This document shows positions 21,754 through 32,180 of a stretch of 64,000 nt of DNA, in pieces. Numbering within the stretch: position 1 is the stretch's first letter; each line of letters starts with the position of its first letter. The position numbers and the translations under genes were made by a program. The stretch lies in the NCBI RefSeq assembly GCF_030269925.1, contig NC_085120.1, forward strand, positions 11,249,501 to 11,313,500, read 5' to 3'. A model generated the notes under the pieces. The model searched no databases, was not told the origin of the DNA, and saw nothing but the letters and a program-made list of their open reading frames with translations. This DNA is from Bombyx mori. Its lineage: Eukaryota; Arthropoda; Insecta; Lepidoptera; Bombycidae.

Positions 21754-21930
21754 AAAAAGTGGAAATGAAAGAAAAACAAAAAAAAACACCTTTCTTGATA
21801 ATTTTATTTCGTTTACCTGCGAAATTCGTTAATTAAATAGGAATGAAGTAAATAAATACAATCGGATATCAAATAATTATTAAAACTACACTTTTCGTTA
21901 TATTAATGCAGATTATAATTGCAGTGGTTT

Positions 21931-22535
21931 TTTTAATTGACTTTGTAGGCAGACGGGCATGCGGCCCACCTGATGATGAGTGGTTACTGTCGCCCATGGA
22001 CCGCGCGCTGAGAAGATCCGGCGGGTCCGAATGTTGTTGGTCGGAATTTGTATATATGGAAGCTTATCTTGAAAATGTCGTAAGCGAGATTCAGGCATCT
22101 GTGAAATATCTTGTGTTCTATGTTGGCTACCCGCCACACCCAAGCCTTCAAATCGAAATGCATTACTGCTTAACGGCAGAAATAGGCAGGGTAGTGACAC
22201 CTACCCGTGCGGGCACACAACACGATTACCGCCAGTAATTACGCAAATTAGATTTTTTGTAGATTTTATTTATATATATATATATATTTTTTATTGTCCT
22301 TGTAGGCAGATGAGTATACGGCCCACCTGATGGTGAGTGGTTACCGTCGCCCAAGCCGCTGCCTATGTTATTCACGATGTTATTCCTTCACCGTGGAGAT
22401 CAGTCGTGAACATTTGTCAAGTACGTATTAGAAAAATTGGTACCTGCCTGCGAGATTCGAACACCGGCACAGACGCATCGCTCGATATGAATGCACCGGC
22501 CGTCCTATCCTTACGCTACGATGACTTCAAAATTA
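21931..22535 (-). mobile_element. Mosaic of B, H, the 5 kb insert block and a tRNA-headed SINE
   Basis: From left: B tail in minus orientation (T run at 21929, gtaggcagacgggcatgcgg), a 20-base H piece (gctgagaagatccggcggg), the block shared with 4917-5104, a diverged family A 5' part (attactgcttaacggcagaa), then the SINE middle and head (ttcaccgtggagatcagtcg, tgcgagattcgaacaccggc). A second B tail (22285-22367) splits the SINE middle. At least four insertion or recombination steps are required. Confidence 0.6.
22285..22367 (-). mobile_element. Family B LINE tail inside the SINE
   Basis: ttttttattgtccttgtagg ... ccaagccgctgcctatg, minus orientation, lies between the two halves of the tRNA-headed SINE and so is the younger insertion. 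Confidence 0.65.
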
Positions 22536-23190
22536 TTTATTGTGCCTTTTTAAAAGTAAGTTGCAGTTGAAGATAGCAAAAAAAACGATTTTTAACTGAA
22601 CTAACTAATTACTTCAACCTCCAAAACTAATTCATCACCATCTTATTACTTTCAAGATTTTGAGTAAAATTTAACGCACAGTTAACGACTTTTCAAAGCG
22701 TAGAAACAAATTTTCACGTCTCCATTTACGAATATTTTCGATTTTCGAAAATCGATGCTCGTTCCAATTTTGAACTTGTTTCGCGTTCGAATAAAAAAGA
22801 GAATCGATTCGTGTTCTATTTTTTTCTTTCCATTTTCAAATTCAAAAGTTTCCGTAGAAAAATATTTTGGTGACGTTTGGTGCGATGACACTACACAAGA
22901 TAAAGAGAACAATAACACGGGTAGACGACGCTTAAAATATTTCTATTGTCAACATCACTTAAAGATATTAGCGATGCTTGAGGAAAATAACCTGCTGTAA
23001 TGGATATTTTTTGTTGTGTTCATAGTAATCTACTTAGAATTATGAGGTCAATGAAATCCAAAGATACTGTAATGGAAATGACGCTCCTCTATTTTAAGCT
23101 CAAATTTGCATTTAATATTATAACTCCTTCTGGACTTTAACGTCTGTACGATTGTTTTGCGACAGAGATAGTTAGAACGGTAGTGCAAAT
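22536..23190. other. AT-rich unassigned spacer
   Basis: Contains small inverted motifs (ttttcgattttcgaaaatcg) but no gene or shared repeat that I recognise. Confidence 0.3.
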
Positions 23191-23194
23191 ATTA

Positions 23195-23637
23195 GCAGTG
23201 AACTAGTGATACCCGTGCTTACCTACGGAGCCGAAACGTGGACGCTGACTGTGCGACTAGTCCACCAACTAAAAGTTACTGAGCGAGCTATGGAGCGAAA
23301 TATGCCTGGTTTGTCATTGCGAGACCGAATACGCAATGAGGTCATTCGGGCAAAAACCAAAGTGATCGACATAGCTCGCAGAGTTAGTAAGCTGAAATGG
23401 CAGTGGGCTGGTCACATATGTCGCAGAACCGATAACCGTTGGGGTAGACGTGTTCTGGAGTGGAGACCGCGAACCGGCAAACGTAGTGTAGGACGCCCTC
23501 TTGCTAGATGGAGCGACGAACTGTACAGGGCAGCTGGCAATCACTGGATGCGTAGAACCGAAGATCGGGTTCAGTGGCGAGCTTTGGGGGAGGCCTATGT
23601 CCAGTAGTGGACTGCCGCAGGCTGATGATGATGAGTG
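23195..23637 (+). pseudogene. RTE-like LINE reverse transcriptase C-terminus with GAT-repeat tail
   Basis: About 135 codons open: VLTYGAETWTLT, RDRIRNEVIRAKTKVID, KWQWAGHICRR, RRVLEWRPRTGKRSVGRP, RVQWRALGEAYVQ, stop at 23605-23607. This is the standard end of RTE-type endonuclease/reverse transcriptases. A very short 3' UTR ends in gctgatgatgatga, the kind of trinucleotide tail RTE elements use in place of poly(A). 5' truncated; no internal stop. The full-length Jockey LINE is inserted in this tail. Confidence 0.8.
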
Positions 23638-25020
23638 GCCCGGGACACCAGTGCTACGAGGCCCCTATTGTTTGTGCTGTGCAATTGTGTGTGCCCAAGA
23701 GTGAGAGTGTTTCATCTGGAGTTGCTGTTTCGGAGTGGAAACGCCCCGAACAGTGAGACGAAGGACCCGGGAACAGGTAAGTGGATCGACACTTCTTTCC
23801 TTAAACGATTAGTTTAATACGGGTAGGTGTCGACCAGCCTGTGTAAGCTGCGTTACCGTTTTATTTGAATATAAAACCGGCGAACGTTAGCGCCACCGAG
23901 TCTGGCCCTCCTGTGTCATTCCCAGTCCTCTCCTACCCTTCGGGGCTAGGCGGGGCGGTCGCTAAACCCGATAAGCTGGTCCAATGGACTACCAAGTAGT
24001 CCAGGGTTATTGACGTTGGAACCCCCTACCGATAGTTAGTTTAAGTTAGTCGTAGCGTTAGTGTCCTTTTGGTTTATTTTATCTTGATTATGTAGTAAAT
24101 TTAAATTTAAATTCTAACAATACAATAGTAATTAATTCATTTTATTTCATATTAAATTTTAACCTACCCGTTATTAATTAAAACTAGTGGCGCTGCTGTA
24201 GTTTCTTTGTATATATATTAAATTCTTTTTTCATTCTACCCACTTTAAGTGTTATATTTTATTTTATTTTACCAAATATTACAATTATCGTAATTCTGTT
24301 ATTCTGGCCTTCCGGCCGACTATCATAAGTGGTCACCCATTTATGTTACATTAACTGAGTTAATTTTTATTATTCTTCTTCATTCCTTCAGTTGTGTTAG
24401 CGATAGTAGGGTCTGGAGGGGTGTTCCCGTCACATTTGTTTATTTGTTTTCCTTATTAATTCATTAGTTAGTTTAAAATTCTTGATAACTGTTATTCTTA
24501 TTTTATTTCCATTTTGTTTTTAGTATTAGTTAATAATAGGTTGGAGCTCATGATTCCCTTACCAGTAATTGTCTTACTGGTTAAGGGACTCAAGTATAAC
24601 GGGTAAGTACCTTACATAAATTTTTTAATTAATTAGGGAATTATAGTTTAATTTTTATTAGTTATATACAGTTAATAGTAGAATCCGGAGTAAGAACCTA
24701 CCGGCTCTGCTGTCGCTGACGGGATTTCAGCTAAAGCTGAATTGGTTATCGATCCCTGTAGTTGTAGTTTATTGTTATTTTGATTTAATTCTTTTATTTT
24801 TACATTCATTACGTTAGTAAATTTCTTTTAGTACTGACTTTGACTAATTAGTTTTCTTTTTATTAAATATAGTTCCGTAATAGTCAAGTAGTAAGTAGTG
24901 ACTGTAATTGCTGGTCGGCCGGGGAACCAGTGAACCAGTGAACTAGTAGGGTAGTAACATTTAGTCAACCGTTGAGACGGGGTACCAATGACCTCATAGC
25001 CATAAAAAACCAGCAAGAAC

Positions 25021-27219
25021 ATGTCGAGGGGGAACTCACCCCCAAATACCAGCACACCCGGCCCGTCTCATAGGGGACGTCAGGCGATGCCCGATTTACG
25101 TACCAGACCGATACCTGCTATCCGTATGGCCCCGATGGGTCCTCGGTTGGACAATTCGTCCGGGACTTCGGCTGCGGCCGAGGGGGCCCCGAGGATCGGT
25201 CCGGTGGAAAGTATCTTTCCTCCGTCGACCGATCCCTCTGGGGCCTCTCGGCCGCGGAAGAAGGCCAGGTCCGAGTCTGACCGAGGCTCATCGGGTGACC
25301 AAGACAAGCGCCCGCGAATAGGCCCTTCCTCCAGGTCGGAGGGAGAAGAAAGCGTGACCACATCCACAGACCACTCCTCTACTGAGTCTGTAACTCCTTC
25401 CTCATCCAGATCTGCTTCCCCCTCTGGGAGTCCAATCCCAGATCAACCCGTACCCAAGCCTAGGGCTCCCGCCAGGACAGGGACTGCTCCTAGGCAATTA
25501 AGAACCCCTCCTCATTCTCCTTCCCCAATCTTGTCCCCAATCCCGGTGGACTCTACCCGAGGTGCCCCCGCCCTAAGCGGCACGGCGGGTAACCTGGATT
25601 CTACCAGGTATATGGACCTAGAGTCCACCAGACCACATCACGCCCCTAAGCCTAACCCCATTCCCTCTACCTCCTATGCTGCCATGGCAGCTAGGCCGAG
25701 TATTCCTTCCACCCAGAGGACATCCCAATCCTCTCATGTCCCTCCCCCGAGGCCGAAGGGTCGTGCCCAAGAGGAGCTGCGCCGACACCCGCCAATAATG
25801 GTGGAGGCCCTTCCTAATTGGTCCCGCCACATGGCGGCCATTAGGGAGCGCCTCGGTCGCGCCCCCTCGGTGCGACCCTTCGGCGCCGGCTTTAGATTCC
25901 TGCCGACGTCGGTAGAGGAATACAGGGCGGTCCAGGCCTACCTGTCGGAGGCCTCTGCCAGGGATGGTACCATAAAATGGTACTGCTATGCCCTGACAGG
26001 GGAGATTCCGACTAAGGTGGCTGTCCGGGGCCTCCCTGCCGATACTGACGCGGCAGAAGTAACCGATGCCCTGAAGGAGCTGGGGTTTCCGGCTCGTCAC
26101 GCCAGGTGCATCAGGTCCCAGAGAGGGCGCCCGGGCTGCGTGTTCCACGTAGCCTTGGACCACCTCTCGAAGGACGACCTCGCCCGCCTGTACGCAGTCA
26201 ATGAACTGCTGTACTTGCCGGGGGTGACGATTGAGGGATGGCGACCAACCCGCGGGCCTGCGCAGTGTCATCGCTGCCAGGCCTTCGGGCACGCCTCCAA
26301 TAATTGTCACCGAGCGGTCCGCTGCGTTCGATGTGCCGGGGAGCATGTCGTAGCGGACTGCCCGAGGCCGAGGGACGGCCCATTCTCCTGCGCCAATTGC
26401 GGGAAAGATCACGCTGCCGTCGACAGGCGGTGCGCGGTCTACCGCAAGAGGGCCAGGATGATGGGAGTAACCGTCCCTCCTCCTGCGCCGTTGGTGCCTC
26501 GATCCGGGAACACAGCTCCTCCTCCTTCTGTAGCTCCCATTCCGAAGGGGAAGGGGAAAGGGAAAGGGAAATCTTCCCAACCCCAACCCCCTCCCCCGTC
26601 CTTATCCATCCCCCCTGCCGTGTCAGTGGAGGCCAATCCATCGGCGGCAACGCTGATGGCTGAAGCCAACGCTCCGCGGCGGGGTATGCCCATTCCTACC
26701 CCTCGTGGTCTAAACGCTGCAAGCAGACCGCCCCTCTCACAACGCAGCGCTCCAGCCCGTGCTGGAGTACAAACCCTCCAATTATCAGGTCCTAAAACAA
26801 AAAAAAACAGGCTTAAAAAACAAAAAAAAAAACTAAAAAAGAGAGTGCAACGGGACGCAGTAGCGAACGCTCGTACTGCATCGGCTCCCCCGTCAACAAA
26901 TTTAGAAATGGAGGTTGATATAAACCCCCCCATCGACCCTTCGCAACCGGCTTCAATACCGGAAACGACCCCACTGCCTCAGGCCCAACCAGCCATCTCG
27001 GGCACATCTCAGCCCCCCCTCCCCCCCCGCCCTCAGCGCGAGCGCCGCAGCGGTCGACAGGCCTCCCAGCCTGCCGGCTTTGCTGCATGGCTGCTGGCGC
27101 TCTGGGAGAACTTGGCCGAGGTGATCTCCGGAGTGATCCGCGAGATCGCCTCGGGCGCTAGCCCTGTCGGGGCTATCCTGTCGGGGTTCTACCAGCTGAT
27201 AGCGAGGCTCAATGGCTAG
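25021..27219 (+). CDS. LINE ORF1, Gag-like RNA-binding protein
   Basis: 732 residues. The N-terminal 250 are Ser/Pro/Arg-rich and disordered (SRSASPSGSPIPDQPVPKPR). A globular region follows from about residue 270; VAVRGLPADTDAAEVTDAL ... PGVTIEGWRP resembles the pre-knuckle domain found ahead of Gag zinc knuckles in Jockey-type elements. Three knuckles: C416-x2-C419-x4-H424-x4-C429, C435-x2-C438-x3-H442-x4-C447, C457-x2-C460-x3-H464-x6-C471. A Lys-rich stretch (KTKKNRLKKQKKKLKKR) and an acidic/proline tail follow. The role in this clade is to coat element RNA into a particle. The stop codon overlaps the ORF2 start, so the two are made from one transcript. ATG chosen because it follows a long stop-rich UTR. 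Confidence 0.92.
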   Translation: MSRGNSPPNTSTPGPSHRGRQAMPDLRTRPIPAIRMAPMGPRLDNSSGTSAAAEGAPRIGPVESIFPPSTDPSGASRPRKKARSESDRGSSGDQDKRPRIGPSSRSEGEESVTTSTDHSSTESVTPSSSRSASPSGSPIPDQPVPKPRAPARTGTAPRQLRTPPHSPSPILSPIPVDSTRGAPALSGTAGNLDSTRYMDLESTRPHHAPKPNPIPSTSYAAMAARPSIPSTQRTSQSSHVPPPRPKGRAQEELRRHPPIMVEALPNWSRHMAAIRERLGRAPSVRPFGAGFRFLPTSVEEYRAVQAYLSEASARDGTIKWYCYALTGEIPTKVAVRGLPADTDAAEVTDALKELGFPARHARCIRSQRGRPGCVFHVALDHLSKDDLARLYAVNELLYLPGVTIEGWRPTRGPAQCHRCQAFGHASNNCHRAVRCVRCAGEHVVADCPRPRDGPFSCANCGKDHAAVDRRCAVYRKRARMMGVTVPPPAPLVPRSGNTAPPPSVAPIPKGKGKGKGKSSQPQPPPPSLSIPPAVSVEANPSAATLMAEANAPRRGMPIPTPRGLNAASRPPLSQRSAPARAGVQTLQLSGPKTKKNRLKKQKKKLKKRVQRDAVANARTASAPPSTNLEMEVDINPPIDPSQPASIPETTPLPQAQPAISGTSQPPLPPRPQRERRSGRQASQPAGFAAWLLALWENLAEVISGVIREIASGASPVGAILSGFYQLIARLNG

Positions 27220-29938
27220 CCAAGAGCTTCGCGTCATCTATTGGAACCCCGACGGGATAAGATCCCGGAAAAACGAGCTATTGGTCCTCGCCCGGGAGTA
27301 CAACCCTGAGGTTTTACTGCTGGGGGAGACCATGTTAAGTCCTCAGGTTGAGTTCAGGATTCCCAACTATTTCATGTACCGACGTGACGAGCTTACCCCT
27401 GCCGGGCGGCCGTTCAGGGGCACTGCGGCCCTCGTCAGGCGGGACGTGGTGCATGATCAGTTGGATTTGCTGTCCTTCTCATCGACACGATCGGTCGGTG
27501 TGAGGGTACACACCTCGGGGGGGGATATGCGGATTTATGCCGCGTATAGACCCCCGGGGCCTGAATTCCACCCTGAGGACATAAGACGGGCCCTGAATCA
27601 CGACAGCCGCCCAGCTCTGCTGGTCGGGGACCTCAACGCGAAGCACGTCGCGTGGGGCTCCCGACTTAACACAGCAGTGGGCAGGCGGCTGTTAGAAGAT
27701 GCCGATAGGGGCGACTACTCTGTGGTCGGCCCTGATGAACCCACGCACGTCCCTACCGCCGCGCGATACCAGCCCGATGTGCTGGACGTGTGTGTTCATA
27801 AGGGGCTACGGTGCCCCGTAACGATCGAGGCACTGTACGACCTGGGTACTCCCCATCTCCCTATCCTGGTGACACTGGGAATGGGGCTTACCCGGGTTGC
27901 GACTTCGCCCCTACGACCGAAGGTCGACTGGGAGCTCTTTAAGAGACGACTAGTCGACCTTCCCGTGATTCAGGACCCCAATACCCCTGATGGGGTCGAC
28001 GATGCGGCAGTCCGCCTTGTCGACTCCATCAGGGGAGCGATCGACCAGGCGACGACTCTTGTGCCCAGCGGCGGGCCCAGAGGTAGACTCCCGGCCCATC
28101 TGAAGGCGATCATTCGCCGGAAGAGGGGCCTGAGGAGGCTCTGGGCGACAACTCGTTGTCCCAGGATCAAGCGCGAGCTTAATGAGTTGGAAGCGGAGTT
28201 GGCGGCGAAGATTAGCTCCTTCCGGGGCTACGCGTGGGAGGAACGGATTGAGGAGGCCCGTGAGGACCCCTCTTCTGTGTCCCTCCACCGACTTTGCCGC
28301 CAGCTCTTAAATCGGCCTGCCCCGACTTGTCCACTCGTGGACGAGAGGGGCAACCGATGCTTCTCGGCTCAGGCCCGCGCCGATGTCCTGGCCGCAATGC
28401 TGGAGCGGCAATTCGTTCCGAATGACTCTGCACCCTCAGAGGCCGCATTCCACCAATCGGTGGAAGAGAGCGTAGCGAACCTACTCTCCTCCCCGGTGCC
28501 TCCGTTGGGAGATGATGCTTTCATCACTCCCAGTGAATTGCGCCTCTCCATCAAGCGGATGAAGAGGCGCAAGGCGCCGGGTGAGGACGGTATTCCCTCC
28601 CTCGCATTCTTCCACTTCCCTGAAACGGTCGTGTCATATATGACACGGCTGTTCAATTCCATTCTGTCCACAGGACACTTCCCGGGAATTTGGAAATTGG
28701 GCAAGGTTATCGCCTTGCCCAAACCCGGCAAGGATAGGAGAAATCCCTCCAGTTACCGTCCGATCACCTTGCTGTCGCATGTGGGCAAGTTGTTCGAGAG
28801 GCTGCTGCTGAGAAGGGTGTCGCCGCACATCCTTCCCAGACCCGAGCAGTTCGGGTTTCGCAGCGGTCACTCGACAACGCTGCAATTGGTCCGCGTCATG
28901 CATCACTTGGTGGATCGGTCCAACGCGCGCCAGTACACGGCCGCAGTCTTTCTCGATATCGAGAAAGCCTTCGACCGTGTCTGGCATGCGGGACTGATCC
29001 ACAAGCTGGTGCAGAACACGGACCTCCAGCACGCCTACGTGCGACTGCTGGGGTCGTACCTGGAGGGAAGATCCTTCTTTGTCGCGGTCGAGGGCGCCAA
29101 GTCGTCGGTGCGCCCAGTCACGGCCGGAGTTCCTCAGGGAAGCGTCCTGGCTCCATTCCTCTACGCTCTCTACACCAACGACATTCCCACGCTCGAGGGT
29201 AACCTCCAAGCGTGGGAAGTAGACGTGAAGTTGGCGCTGTTTGCCGACGACAGCGCCTACTTCTCGTCATCCAACGTCCCCTCTGCGGCCATTCTGAGGA
29301 TGCAGAGGCTTTTGGACTTACTGCCCCAGTGGCTGGACCGATGGAGGGTCGCGGTCAACGTGGGGAAGACTGCGGCTATCCTCTTCGGTCCGGTCCGCAC
29401 AACAGTCGTCCCGGGACAGCTCAGTCTCCGTGGCGCTAATGTCGAGTTTAGATCCAGCGTCCGGTACTTGGGGGTCGATATCGACCGGAGTTTGAGAATG
29501 ACCGCCCACGCCAATAAGGCGTTGGCGGCCGCTCGCTGTGCGAGATTCCTCCTCCGGCCGGTGTTGACCTCCAGGTTGCCGGTCAGGACTAAGCTCGGCA
29601 TTTATAAGACGTATGTCCGTTCCCGTATCACGTACGCAGCTGAGGCCTGGTATCACCTCATCCCGCAGGGTATGCGGGCGAGGTTACAGGTCCAGCAAAA
29701 TCTGGCTCTTCGCACGATAGTCGGAGCAGGGCGTTACGTCAGAAATGACGTAATCGCCCGGGATCTAGATGTGGAGTCGCTCGAGGAGTTCATCCGGAGG
29801 CTAGCTCGTAATCTTTACGAGCGGGCTGACGGTGGACCCCACGAGCACCTCCACAATATAGCTCCCTTGCACGCCAGACCACCTGATGGTCGGGCGCTAC
29901 CAAGGGAGCTACTGGAACCCCCGGCTATGGTAAGATAG
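27212..29938 (+). CDS. LINE ORF2, endonuclease and reverse transcriptase
   Basis: 908 residues. N-terminal APE-type endonuclease: N12 (YWNPDG), E39 (LLLGETML), D140/N142 (VGDLNAKH), D192, H215 (LGTPHLPI in place of the common S-D-H). Reverse transcriptase from about residue 430: KAPGEDGIP, YRPITLLSHVGKLFERLL, D582 in FLDIEKAFDRVW, VPQGSVLAP, D679/D680 in LFADDSAYF. The C-terminal region (KTYVRSRITYAAEAWY, QNLALRTIVGAGRYVRNDVI) has no RNase H or zinc knuckle, as usual in the Jockey clade. The start ATG shares ATGGCTAG with the ORF1 stop, an 8-base overlap that suggests coupled termination and re-initiation. All catalytic residues are kept and no stop occurs, so target-primed retrotransposition is possible in principle. 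Confidence 0.95.
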   Translation: MASQELRVIYWNPDGIRSRKNELLVLAREYNPEVLLLGETMLSPQVEFRIPNYFMYRRDELTPAGRPFRGTAALVRRDVVHDQLDLLSFSSTRSVGVRVHTSGGDMRIYAAYRPPGPEFHPEDIRRALNHDSRPALLVGDLNAKHVAWGSRLNTAVGRRLLEDADRGDYSVVGPDEPTHVPTAARYQPDVLDVCVHKGLRCPVTIEALYDLGTPHLPILVTLGMGLTRVATSPLRPKVDWELFKRRLVDLPVIQDPNTPDGVDDAAVRLVDSIRGAIDQATTLVPSGGPRGRLPAHLKAIIRRKRGLRRLWATTRCPRIKRELNELEAELAAKISSFRGYAWEERIEEAREDPSSVSLHRLCRQLLNRPAPTCPLVDERGNRCFSAQARADVLAAMLERQFVPNDSAPSEAAFHQSVEESVANLLSSPVPPLGDDAFITPSELRLSIKRMKRRKAPGEDGIPSLAFFHFPETVVSYMTRLFNSILSTGHFPGIWKLGKVIALPKPGKDRRNPSSYRPITLLSHVGKLFERLLLRRVSPHILPRPEQFGFRSGHSTTLQLVRVMHHLVDRSNARQYTAAVFLDIEKAFDRVWHAGLIHKLVQNTDLQHAYVRLLGSYLEGRSFFVAVEGAKSSVRPVTAGVPQGSVLAPFLYALYTNDIPTLEGNLQAWEVDVKLALFADDSAYFSSSNVPSAAILRMQRLLDLLPQWLDRWRVAVNVGKTAAILFGPVRTTVVPGQLSLRGANVEFRSSVRYLGVDIDRSLRMTAHANKALAAARCARFLLRPVLTSRLPVRTKLGIYKTYVRSRITYAAEAWYHLIPQGMRARLQVQQNLALRTIVGAGRYVRNDVIARDLDVESLEEFIRRLARNLYERADGGPHEHLHNIAPLHARPPDGRALPRELLEPPAMVR

Positions 29939-30315
29939 TCGGCTTAATCGGAGTGATATGGGAGTGCTCATAATGAGTGCCCCCATGGGACTGAGCTGTC
30001 CACACTCGTCATGTCCCCCCACATCGTTGGGGTGCCCCCTTATGGGGACCCATTTCCCACCCCCGTTGGGTGGACCACTCCCCCGTCTGGGGAGTGTTTA
30101 ACATCGGTCCCTCCCCGCGATGGTCTTCCCCTTTTGGGGAGCCCAGAACGGGTGAGCGCCAAACTAGTGCCGCGGCTCCTCCTCTGGTTTGTAGAGGTGG
30201 GGCCGCGGCATGGGGCCGGTGGCGGGCCCCACGGTTGCTGACTGTTGTCCCTGTCGTATATAGTAGTTTAGTTAGTTTAGTTTAGTTAGTAGTTAGTTGT
30301 AGTTAGATAATAAGG

Positions 30316-30396
<81 letters not shown>
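30316..30396 (+). repeat. A81 tract of the Jockey-clade LINE
   Basis: Eighty-one consecutive A without interruption, preceded by a TTAG-rich stretch (tagtttagttagtttagttt). An unbroken tract of this length suggests a recent insertion, because old A tails acquire substitutions. Confidence 0.9.
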
Positions 30397-30401
<5 letters not shown>

Positions 30402-30658
30402 TTAGGAAGCAGAGGACAGCGGCCGGCGCCTGGGTGACTTCGCCACGGGCATCGAGCCGTCAGCAGACCAGCCCATCGTATTATGTATAAGTATATATGT
30501 TTTGTCGATGTAGTGCAGCCGTGCGCGCTGCGAACAGCGTACCTCTCCCTAGTTCTTCCCGGGCTCGTCCCGGGCAGTGGGGTTTACCCCGAGGCCCGCT
30601 CCGTGCCCCCGTAAGGGAGTACGACGACCCCGAAGAAGATGATGAGTGACAGGTAATC

Positions 30659-30905
30659 TTTTTTTTTATTGCTTTGATGGATGGAAGAGCTCACAGCCCA
30701 CCTGGTGTTAAGTGGTTACTGGAGCCCATAGACATCTACAACGTAAATGCGCCACCCACCTCGAGATATGTATAAGTTCTAAGATCTCAGTATAGTTACA
30801 ACGGCTACCCCACCCTTCGGACCGAAACGCATTACTGCTTCACGGCGGAAATAGGCGGAGTGGTGGTACCTACCCGTGCGGACTCCCAAGAGGTCCTACC
30901 ACCAG
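30659..30905 (-). mobile_element. Family A copy
   Basis: Minus orientation, T run then attgctttgatggatggaag ... gtcctaccaccag. It carries subfamily changes shared with the copies at 50.3 and 58.6 kb (cacctcgagatat, cacccttcg, cacggcggaaataggcgg). Confidence 0.85.
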
Positions 30906-31250
30906 TGAAATCATTTGCAAAATTGTAGAAATATTCTTACTGAGATACCGTTCTCCTTGTACTGTTCGTTTCTATTCTGAGATTGGATCCGAGTGTCGAT
31001 AGCGTGTTTGACAGCTTTGAGTTTCTGCACTCGAAGTATCTTTTTTTGGGTGTCGAAATTTCTGGAACATTTTTTGTACCGCACTGACTTTATACGTTAG
31101 CTTATCACGTTTTTGAAGTAAAACTGTTCCATTACTATATAGTTTCGGAATCTTTTTTAATACAGTTTTATCGGTTACGCCTGTATGTATGTAATGGAAG
31201 CATTGAACATGATTCTCGTTTACAAAACGTCGGATTAAGAAGATTTTTTA
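30906..31250. other. Unassigned spacer
   Basis: Nothing recognised. Confidence 0.3.
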
Positions 31251-31362
31251 GTAGGCAGCGGCTTGGCTCTGCCCCTGGCATTGCTGAAGTCCATGGGCGA
31301 CGGTAACCACTCACCATCAGGTGGATCGTGCGCTCGTCTGCCTACAAGGGCAATAAAAAAAA
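31251..31362 (+). mobile_element. Family B LINE tail
   Basis: taggcagcggcttggctctg ... gcctacaagggcaataaaaaaa, plus orientation. Confidence 0.85.
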
Positions 31363-32074
31363 TCAAAGAAAGAATGAAACAATATTTTTTTTTAGCAATA
31401 TAGTTAGCGCTATAATTTATTATAGTTAATAGAATGGGGATACAGTTCCGTGAATTTATAGAAATACAGGTTTATATGTAATTTCCCAGTTTTTTCTTAG
31501 AATTTATTTTACGTCTTATTAACTCATTTAACTACTTACGTAATAAACTAAAAATCATTACAACGCATGAATTTTTCGCGGGGCAGAAATAAGCAGAGCG
31601 GTTATTGCATAGATTATTATTATTTATCCATTCTGGAAACACCAAACCTACCTTCTGAAATCTTCGTTTTTTGGGGACGGCTCCAATGCACCCCTGTATA
31701 CACAGAAACCTTACTTATTTCTATATTCTAAGCACCGAATACGCATTAAACAGGGAACGAATTTCGAATCATAAATAACAGGTATTCATACGACGGCTCC
31801 TTTTACCGCGTATAGGAAAAACCTGGAAGGAGAAATAAATCAAGTTCTCACACAACCAAGACTCGATGGAGAAGGTGCACTCATCATACATCTCAAACAA
31901 TGAAACGAGTGACTTCAGTATCCAGCTCCGGTATGAGTAGATAAATCTTCTGAAAGATCTGCTTGCACACCTTCGAAATTATGTATCACGATAATTTAAG
32001 ATGAGGCTTTCGACATACTAAAGAAATAAGAGCGATTTTATAAAATAAAAATATTTGCCTAATGCTAAGCAAGA
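31363..32074. other. Unassigned spacer
   Basis: AT-rich; no gene or repeat recognised. Confidence 0.3.
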
Positions 32075-32180
32075 GCGTCCCATTGAAAAGATCCGGCAAG
32101 AAGTTCAGTGGGTGGTGCATATGGGCTAGATCACACGTCGAAGTCTTCGTCGAATTGGACAAGATCGACTAAAATGATGA
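32075..32180 (-). mobile_element. Family H (Bm1-like) fragment
   Basis: gctaagcaagagcg, gaaaagatccggcaagaagt, tcagtgggtggtgcatatgg: the body and 5' leader of H in minus orientation, with the tail missing. Confidence 0.5.

Larger units (their letters stand above)
23638..30637 (+). mobile_element. Full-length Jockey-clade LINE
   Basis: 1.38 kb 5' UTR, ORF1 25021-27219, ORF2 27212-29938, 3' UTR with an 81-base uninterrupted A tract (30316-30396). The outer limits come from an 11 bp direct repeat gatgatgagtg at 23627-23637 and 30638-30648. If the element instead ends at the A tract, its 3' limit is 30396. Both ORFs are undamaged and much richer in GC than the flanks. The 5' UTR holds a perfect short hairpin (ttcagctaaagctgaa). 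Confidence 0.85.

Noticed and set aside
25618..27237. Minus-strand frames up to 322 codons opposite LINE ORF1
   Set aside because: Antisense shadows of a GC-rich ORF, with low-complexity residues and no domain.
27950..29656. Minus-strand frames opposite LINE ORF2
   Set aside because: Antisense shadows of the reverse transcriptase gene.
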